From NCBI RefSeq assembly GCF_016428975.1, contig NZ_JAELTT010000022.1, positions 1-64,000 on the forward strand: a DNA stretch of 64,000 nucleotides, written 5' to 3'. Below, piece after piece: positions 58,299 through 64,000 of the stretch. The translations under genes were made by a program, and so were the position numbers. The notes beneath the pieces were generated by a model. That model saw only the letters and a program-made list of their open reading frames with translations, made no database searches and had not been told where the DNA came from. Within the stretch, counting starts at the first letter, position 1. Each line of letters opens with the position of its first letter. The DNA comes from Dyella sp. ASV21 (GTDB lineage: Bacteria; Pseudomonadota; Gammaproteobacteria; Xanthomonadales; Rhodanobacteraceae).

Positions 58299-59858
58299 AT
58301 GACCGCACCGTCCGTATCCAACGATCCCGCTGTATCGTCCGCCACGGTGCAGGCGTGCCTGTCCGAGATCCAGGCGCTGGCGCTACGCAAGAACTGGAAC
58401 GCGGCGTTGCTGGCGGCAACGCATAGCCTCGAACTGTACCCCGGTGCCGATGACATTCGCCTGGCCTATGCAGGCTTGCTGCTCGAACTGGGGCGCAACA
58501 GCCCGGCCGAGGAGGCGCTGAGGCACATCCTGGCACGCAACCCACACCATGCCGGCGCTGCGTTCCAGCTTGCACGATGGCTGCGTAGCCAGGGACGCAT
58601 GCAAGCCATGGCCAAGGTGCTCGGCGATGCTTTCGGTACGCGTGAGGCCGATCTGAATTGGGTCATCCGCGCCGCCGAGGAACTGGATGCCGTCGGCCAA
58701 CAGGCCGCCGCCGCCGCGTTGTGCGAAACACAGATTGCCGCGGGCACCCTCGACCCACGCATTCATGCGTTGGCCGGCACTTATGCCGCCCAGCTCGGCG
58801 CGTACGAACGTGCACGTGAGCGTCATGAATTTGCGCTTGCACACAGCCCGCAAGCACTGGAGTGGCACTCCCCACTGAGCCTGGCCGAACTGCAACGCTA
58901 CGCCAGCGATCAACACCAAGACTTTGCCCGGCTGCACGCGCTGCGCGAGCGCGGTGACCTGAGTGCGCATGCGCGCAGCGGCGTGCTGTTCGCGCTCGGC
59001 AAGGCACATGACGATATCGGCGCCTATGTCCCGGCCACCGACTACCTGCGCGAAGCCAATGCACTCGCCGGCGCCGACAGCGCATGGTCGCGCAAGCAGT
59101 GGCGACGCAGCGTGGACGCGCGCCTGAAACGACAGGCACCGCGCGCCACAAACAGCGCTACGGCACGCGACTGGACACCCATTTTCATCGTTGGCGCACC
59201 CCGCTCCGGCACCACGTTGCTGGCCGAACGGCTGTCACGCCATCCCGAGGTCACGCAGCGCGGCGAACTCCCCCAGCTGCCACAGCTATCCGCGCAACTG
59301 GCGGACACGCCAATGTCGGCCGAACAGCTGGACCAGGCCGCGCGCCTGTATGCCGCTCAACTGCGCCAGGACGACGGTGAGGCCCGCTGGTACATCGACA
59401 AGCAGCCGTTCAATTTCCTTCACGTGGACATCGCCCTGGCGATGTTTCCTCATGCCCGCTTCCTGTTCTGCCAACGCGGCATGCGCGACAACGCGCTCTC
59501 GATATGGATGCAGTCATTCCAGAGGGGCGCACAGGACTACGCCTACGACATGGGAGACATTGCCGCCGTGTTGCAGGGAGCACGCCGACTGCAGGCGCAC
59601 TGGCTCGCTCGCTACCCCGCGTCTGTACGGGTAGTGAGCTACGAAGAACTTGCCCAGGAACCGGCCCGGGTGCTGGAAGAGCTGGCCGCATGGTTGCAGC
59701 TGCCTCCCTGCGATCTACTTGCCGCTCGCAGCGATGGCCAGTCGATCAGCACGGCCAGTCTGTGGCAGGCCCGACAGGCCATCCATACGCGTTCGGTTCA
59801 ACGTTGGCGCCACTACGCCGCCAGCCTGCCGGAACTGATGGCGATCAGCGAGTACTGA
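58299..59858 (+). CDS. TPR-sulfotransferase fusion protein
   Basis: The 519-residue protein starts 47 bases after the previous gene, so they are likely co-transcribed. The N-terminal 280 residues are helical TPR-like (SLELYPGADDIRLAYAGLLLELGRN). The sulfotransferase domain has FIVGAPRSGTTLLAERLSRHPEV and a 3'-PB segment HARFLFCQRGMRDNALSIWM. The substrate is unknown. Confidence 0.84.
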   Translation: MTAPSVSNDPAVSSATVQACLSEIQALALRKNWNAALLAATHSLELYPGADDIRLAYAGLLLELGRNSPAEEALRHILARNPHHAGAAFQLARWLRSQGRMQAMAKVLGDAFGTREADLNWVIRAAEELDAVGQQAAAAALCETQIAAGTLDPRIHALAGTYAAQLGAYERARERHEFALAHSPQALEWHSPLSLAELQRYASDQHQDFARLHALRERGDLSAHARSGVLFALGKAHDDIGAYVPATDYLREANALAGADSAWSRKQWRRSVDARLKRQAPRATNSATARDWTPIFIVGAPRSGTTLLAERLSRHPEVTQRGELPQLPQLSAQLADTPMSAEQLDQAARLYAAQLRQDDGEARWYIDKQPFNFLHVDIALAMFPHARFLFCQRGMRDNALSIWMQSFQRGAQDYAYDMGDIAAVLQGARRLQAHWLARYPASVRVVSYEELAQEPARVLEELAAWLQLPPCDLLAARSDGQSISTASLWQARQAIHTRSVQRWRHYAASLPELMAISEY

Positions 59859-59871
59859 TCGCCCCGTCGGT

Positions 59872-61707
59872 TTAGCTCACCGATGACGCATCCGCCGTGG
59901 TGTCGTAACCCCAATGCGCAAGCATCGGCTGGAGAATCGGCAACGCGGGCGCCAGCGCATCGCGGTAACGCAACCAGCGATCCATGCCCTTGCGGTTCAC
60001 CGGCTGGATCACCTGCGTATAGCTGGGCGTGGCAATGAAACCTTTCTCGCGTGCGTGCCGATCGAAATGCAGCATGGGCGAGGGATCCTCCAAACCAATG
60101 AACTCGGCAATCCGCCGCGTCTGTTGCTCGGTCTGCGACACCAGATCCTCATAGCGCGATACCAGCACCTTCGGCTGGAACACCTCCACGTGATGCAACC
60201 ATGCCTCCAATGCCGTCACATACGCCGTCGCCAGTCGCTCGACGTCGGCGCACGCCGCGGCGAGGACGTTGGCGCGGAAGTTCTGCATATAGCAGCTCAA
60301 CACCACATCGCAGGGATGACGCAGCGCCAGGATGAACCTGGCATTGGGAAACAACCGGTGGATCAGGGGAAGCCACAGCATGTTGAGCGGGTTCTTATCG
60401 ACCAATCGCGCGCTCCAGCGACGCTCGATCTTGGAACACACCAGCGACAGATAGCCCTTGCGCAGTTCGTCGCAAATGCCCTGGTCGAACTTGTGGATGT
60501 CCTGCGGCACGTTGAGGCCGTGATCGCCCAGCTGATCACTGAGAATATTGAAGAAGGGGCGTTCATCCATGGACTGCAAAGCCGGATGCGCGTCCAGCAT
60601 CTGCTCCAGCAACGTCGTGCCCGATCGCGGAAAGCCCACGATGAATACGGGCGACTGTGTCTCGTCAGGCGACTGCAGACGCGGCCATTGCCGGTAGTCG
60701 TCGGCGCTGACGCGCCGCTCCGCCGCCGGCAGCAGCACCGCCTCCGGCTCGAACCGATACGGCTCCGTCGCCTTGAGCTCCTCCACCTGCAAGGCGTGGG
60801 CCCTGTGCAAGGCGTGCATCGCATCATCGCGCGCATCGAGCTTGTCGCAAACTTCAGCCAGGGCAAAGTAGTGGCTGTAATCGCCAGGCAGGCGCGGCCC
60901 CGCACGCTCCAGCGCCTCGCGTGCGTCCTGCAGTTGCCCGCGCCGCTGAGCCAGCTTGGCGCGCTGATGGACGATCTCATTTAACGCAATATCGTCCAAC
61001 TGACTGGGCAGCGCCGCCAGCACATCCAGCACATGCTCGGCGTCATCCAGACGGTTCATGCGCTCATAGACCGCCGCCAGCAGCAACATGGCGGGCTGCG
61101 ACTGCGGAGAGCGCGACAGCAGCTCCTCCAGCACCACACCCGCCGCGTTGGCTTCGCTGAGCAAGAGCTGTAGATCGGCCAGCTCCAATTGCTGGGCGTC
61201 ATCCAATGGCAGCCATTCACGCCAGGGCCGAATCAACTGCTCAGCCCGGTAGTCGCGAAACACGGCGCAGGCCCGCGCCGCATAGATACGCGCCGCGGGC
61301 GACTGGGGATCGAAATGGTGGGCGCGCAGCAACGTATTGCGCGCCGACTCGTACTGGCGAAGCTCCAGTTGCAACATGCCCAGATTAAGCAGTTGCGCGG
61401 GATCATCCGGTGTCAGCCGCAACGAGGTCTCATAGGCTGCCAGCGCTTCGTCCAAGCGACCGGCCGTACGCAATGCCGTGGCGTAGTTGCCCCAATGCAG
61501 TCCGCTCCCGGGCTGGCGCTGCGTGAGTTCGGCAAAGACTTCCAGCGCCTCTCCCGCACGCTCCTGTTGCTCCAGCAACATGCCCAGTAGAACAAGCGCA
61601 TTCTCGTCGCCAGGAATCTCCCGCAGACGGGAGCGACATAGCTGTTCGGCATCGGCCTGCCGACCGGTCTGCAAGGCAGCCAGGATGGCGTCGGTAGAAG
61701 TATTCAT
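59872..61707 (-). CDS. TPR-sulfotransferase fusion protein
   Basis: The 611-residue protein is the largest of the set. About 300 residues of TPR precede a sulfotransferase domain with FIVGFPRSGTTLLEQMLDAHPAL and a 3'-PB segment NARFILALRHPCDVVLSCYM. It is convergent with the sulfotransferase at 58299 and lies directly downstream of the TonB-dependent receptor on the same strand, with a hairpin in the short gap. Confidence 0.87.
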   Translation of the reverse strand: MNTSTDAILAALQTGRQADAEQLCRSRLREIPGDENALVLLGMLLEQQERAGEALEVFAELTQRQPGSGLHWGNYATALRTAGRLDEALAAYETSLRLTPDDPAQLLNLGMLQLELRQYESARNTLLRAHHFDPQSPAARIYAARACAVFRDYRAEQLIRPWREWLPLDDAQQLELADLQLLLSEANAAGVVLEELLSRSPQSQPAMLLLAAVYERMNRLDDAEHVLDVLAALPSQLDDIALNEIVHQRAKLAQRRGQLQDAREALERAGPRLPGDYSHYFALAEVCDKLDARDDAMHALHRAHALQVEELKATEPYRFEPEAVLLPAAERRVSADDYRQWPRLQSPDETQSPVFIVGFPRSGTTLLEQMLDAHPALQSMDERPFFNILSDQLGDHGLNVPQDIHKFDQGICDELRKGYLSLVCSKIERRWSARLVDKNPLNMLWLPLIHRLFPNARFILALRHPCDVVLSCYMQNFRANVLAAACADVERLATAYVTALEAWLHHVEVFQPKVLVSRYEDLVSQTEQQTRRIAEFIGLEDPSPMLHFDRHAREKGFIATPSYTQVIQPVNRKGMDRWLRYRDALAPALPILQPMLAHWGYDTTADASSVS

Positions 61708-61724
61708 CGCACCCCAAAAATGAA

Positions 61725-61753
61725 CGAGCCGCGCGGAGAATCCGCGCGGCTCG
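61725..61753. terminator. Strong hairpin between receptor and TPR-sulfotransferase
   Basis: CGAGCCGCGCGGA pairs with TCCGCGCGGCTCG over GAA: 13 perfect pairs. On the minus strand TTCATTTTTGGGG follows, so it is a terminator for the receptor gene. The sulfotransferase start (61707) is only 17 bases beyond it, which leaves no room for a promoter between them. Confidence 0.75.
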
Positions 61754-61792
61754 TCTGTTTTACCACTACTCGATACGACGTTACGCGATCGA

Positions 61793-64000
61793 TTAGAACT
61801 TGACCGTCACGCGAGCCCAGAAGTAGCGGCCCTGCAGGTCGAAGTCGGTCGGATCGGTATTCGCATTGAGCACGTTGTTCGCGTACAGCAAGGGCGGCTG
61901 CTTGTCGAACAGGTTGTTGATACCGAAGTCCACGCGGGTGTTGAACGGAGCGATGTTGTAACCCACCGAAGCGTCGTTGTAGACCGTGGCGCCGTAGTTG
62001 AAGATCACACCATTGAGGCCCGCACCAGCCGGGAACGTATCGTTGGTGGGATCGCTCGAACCGTTGCGGAAACGACCGATGTAACGCATGCGCCAGGACG
62101 CATCCCAGTTGCCGGCCGTCCAGTTGACGAAGCCGCTACCCTTCCAACGCGGGAACAGGCAGACGCCGCCGCCGCTCGGGCAGGTGGCCGCTGCGGCCGA
62201 GCCGTACGGAGCAAAGTGGCCGGCGTCGTGGAACGTGACGTTGGCCGCCGTGCCCGGCGCGGTGTTCTGGTCGTAGCGCTTCAGGTAGGTCGCATCCAGG
62301 CCGATCATGAACTGGCCGAACGAGAACTGCGGCAGCTTGTAGCGAGCCGAGAAGTCGATACCAGCCGTGTCGGTGCTACCCAGGTTGCCCGTCGGCTCGA
62401 GGATCTGCGCGATCTGGCCAGGGTTGGCCGAACCAGCGCCATAACGGGTGATCAGCGGGCAGTAGGCGGTGATACCGGCATAGCACAGGTTGAGCACGGT
62501 CTGAGCGCCGATCGCGGAGATCGTGTCGTTCAGGTAGATGTGCCACACGTCAACGCTGGTCGACAGACCCGGCACGTAGCTCGGCGAGTACACCAGGCCC
62601 ACGTCGAAGGACTTGCCCTTCTCCGGACCGAGCGGGAAGCCAGCGTACTGCGAGCCCGAGGTCACGGCCTTGATCTGCTGGCCCAGAGCCACGTCCTGAT
62701 TCACGAACGTACCGTTGAGCGGCACACCTGCGCAGGCCGGGTTGGCAACGGTAGCGTGATCGCAGGGGTCGCTGCTGAGCTTGGGCGCGTCACTGACCGG
62801 CGAGCCGAACACGTCGCCAATCGCCGGCGCGCGGAACACGTCGGCCATGGTGCCGCGGAGCAGCAGGTCGTCGATCGGCTTCCACTCGAGGCCGATCTTG
62901 GTGTTGTTGGTGCTGCCGAACGTGCTGAACTTGGAGTAACGGTCACCCAGGGTAACGTTCAGCGACTGGATGAAGGGGATGTCCTTCAACACCGGCACGA
63001 ACAGCTCGGCGTAGACTTCCTTCACGTTGTACGAACCCGACAGCGGCGAGCTGCACTGGCTGCCCAGCGTACAGTTGCCGGTGGCCGGATCGATGGTCAG
63101 CAGCGGATCGATCGTGCTGGAGGTGTATTCGCGACGGTACGAGGCGCCCACACCGGCCGAGACAGTACCCGCCGGCAGGTCGAACAGACCGCCGTTGGCT
63201 TCCACCGCGTAGATCTTCTGGATCGAGAAGGCGTTGCTGATGCCCGGCACGGCGCTGGACTGCAGGAACGATGCCGTGGTCGGATCGTACTGGTTGAAGA
63301 TGTTGATCGGGGTGCAACCCGAGCTCACCGGGTTGGCCGCCGTACCGCAGGTCAGTGCCTGGTTGATCTTGTCAACGTTCGGCAGATTGCGGGTGATGGT
63401 GGTCGTCGACAGGTGACCGTAGTCGAAGCCGGCATCCCAGTTCCAGTTCTGGCCAAAGACCGTGAAGTCACCCTTGAAGCCGGTGGCGATCTGGTCGGTC
63501 GTGGTGGTCGAGTCCGTGATACGCGGACCGATCGACACCAGGCGCAGGCGGAAGTCGGAACCCGAGCCGCTATAGGTTTGACCGAACACGTTGTACGGGT
63601 TATCGGCCGGGATATCCGCGCCGTAAGCCGAACCAAACAGCGCCGGCGCCAACTGGAAGTTGGAGCTGGTCTTGTTATGGTAGCCGTCCACATACACCTG
63701 CAGGTGATCGGCAAGGTTGTAGGTACCGTTAACGAAGAAGCTCGAACGCTCCTGCGGGGTCTGGATCAGGTTGACCGTCGCGTAGTTGTACTTGTCGGCG
63801 TTGGTGAAGCAATGGTAGTCGGTGCTGGCGTTGGTGCCGGAAGCACCCTTGTTCAGCGCCACGTTGCTGCAACCGTACTGGGCGGCCAGACTGGCCGGCA
63901 GCTGGATGCGGCCGTAAGCCGGGTACGACGAACCACCGATGTAGGAGTGGATCGGGCTCTGCGAGCTACCCGAGATCGAGATAGCGTTCTTGGAGAACTT
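61793..64000 (-). CDS. TonB-dependent receptor, C-terminal part
   Basis: The frame is open to the right edge of the window, so the N-terminus (signal peptide, TonB box, most of the plug) is outside. The 735 visible residues end in FWARVTVKF, with a terminal Phe as needed for the beta-barrel. It contains a barrel with TonB-receptor features: GVGASYRREY, NVTLGDRYSKFSTFGSTNNTKIGLEWKPIDDLLLRGT and VDFGINNLFDKQPPLLY. It resembles the large Xanthomonadales receptors with several paired Cys in extracellular loops (CGTAANPVSSGC, CTLGSQC). The ligand is unknown. Confidence 0.9.
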   Translation of the reverse strand, partial: KFSKNAISISGSSQSPIHSYIGGSSYPAYGRIQLPASLAAQYGCSNVALNKGASGTNASTDYHCFTNADKYNYATVNLIQTPQERSSFFVNGTYNLADHLQVYVDGYHNKTSSNFQLAPALFGSAYGADIPADNPYNVFGQTYSGSGSDFRLRLVSIGPRITDSTTTTDQIATGFKGDFTVFGQNWNWDAGFDYGHLSTTTITRNLPNVDKINQALTCGTAANPVSSGCTPINIFNQYDPTTASFLQSSAVPGISNAFSIQKIYAVEANGGLFDLPAGTVSAGVGASYRREYTSSTIDPLLTIDPATGNCTLGSQCSSPLSGSYNVKEVYAELFVPVLKDIPFIQSLNVTLGDRYSKFSTFGSTNNTKIGLEWKPIDDLLLRGTMADVFRAPAIGDVFGSPVSDAPKLSSDPCDHATVANPACAGVPLNGTFVNQDVALGQQIKAVTSGSQYAGFPLGPEKGKSFDVGLVYSPSYVPGLSTSVDVWHIYLNDTISAIGAQTVLNLCYAGITAYCPLITRYGAGSANPGQIAQILEPTGNLGSTDTAGIDFSARYKLPQFSFGQFMIGLDATYLKRYDQNTAPGTAANVTFHDAGHFAPYGSAAAATCPSGGGVCLFPRWKGSGFVNWTAGNWDASWRMRYIGRFRNGSSDPTNDTFPAGAGLNGVIFNYGATVYNDASVGYNIAPFNTRVDFGINNLFDKQPPLLYANNVLNANTDPTDFDLQGRYFWARVTVKF

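Noticed and set aside
1-64000. tRNA genes, CRISPR arrays, insertion sequences
   Set aside because: No cloverleaf-like sequences with CCA-type ends, no spaced direct repeats and no transposase frames with terminal inverted repeats were seen by eye.

Overview
The window is high-GC proteobacterial DNA in two parts: the right-hand part of a P2-like prophage (bases 1 to about 25,680) and ordinary chromosome (about 25,680 to 64,000). The chromosomal gene content points to a gammaproteobacterium of the Xanthomonadales/Rhodanobacteraceae type (Dyella, Luteibacter or Rhodanobacter relatives): a large TonB-dependent receptor, TPR-sulfotransferases, an aspartyl/asparaginyl hydroxylase with TPRs, and a cysteine-dioxygenase/FAD protein pair. 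The genus is an inference.

Prophage late region (1-16,617, all + strand). Gene order follows P2: N(end)-M-L-X-two membrane proteins-endolysin-Rz/Rz1-R-S-V-W-J-I-H-two accessory genes-FI-FII-E/E'-T-U-D. Many stop/start codons overlap. The Rz1 lipoprotein is wholly embedded in Rz. The tail assembly chaperone has the T6G slippery site that makes gpE+E'. The fibre ends in an S74-type self-cleaving chaperone.

Prophage control and early region (16,652-25,624). A minus-strand CI-type repressor faces a small + strand gene across AT-rich DNA holding two inverted repeats. An Ogr-like zinc-finger activator follows. A C4-type antisense RNA then lies upstream of a run of tightly packed small genes, a Toprim/AAA primase-helicase, an RdgC homologue, several Cys-rich small proteins and a PrtN-like regulator. 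No integrase and no P2-type rolling-circle gpA is visible. The prophage ends inside dusA: the first 27 or so codons of dusA remain on the minus strand at 25,679-25,759. The rest of dusA, the integrase and the portal/terminase genes should lie left of this window.

Chromosome (25,908-64,000). Regions are: LysR and an FUSC-type membrane protein; a GAF-PAS-GGDEF diguanylate cyclase; ferredoxin-NADP reductase; an atypical SDR with divergent LysR; a small kinase-like protein; DUF456 and DUF885 proteins; a hemolysin III/TfoX pair; a probable small RNA with C/U-rich loops (38,150-38,224); a universal stress protein; TonB; cysteine dioxygenase plus FAD protein; alcohol dehydrogenase; an MFS exporter with divergent LysR; cardiolipin synthase; a second MFS; nicotinamidase; small zinc, lipoprotein and PIN genes; a YgjP-type metallopeptidase; a KirBac-type K+ channel; and a quinone oxidoreductase.

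The last 10 kb is the most unusual stretch. Four PAPS-type sulfotransferases (three fused to TPR domains), one TPR-linked aspartyl/asparaginyl beta-hydroxylase and a TonB-dependent receptor sit side by side. This suggests a peptide- or surface-modification locus of unknown substrate.
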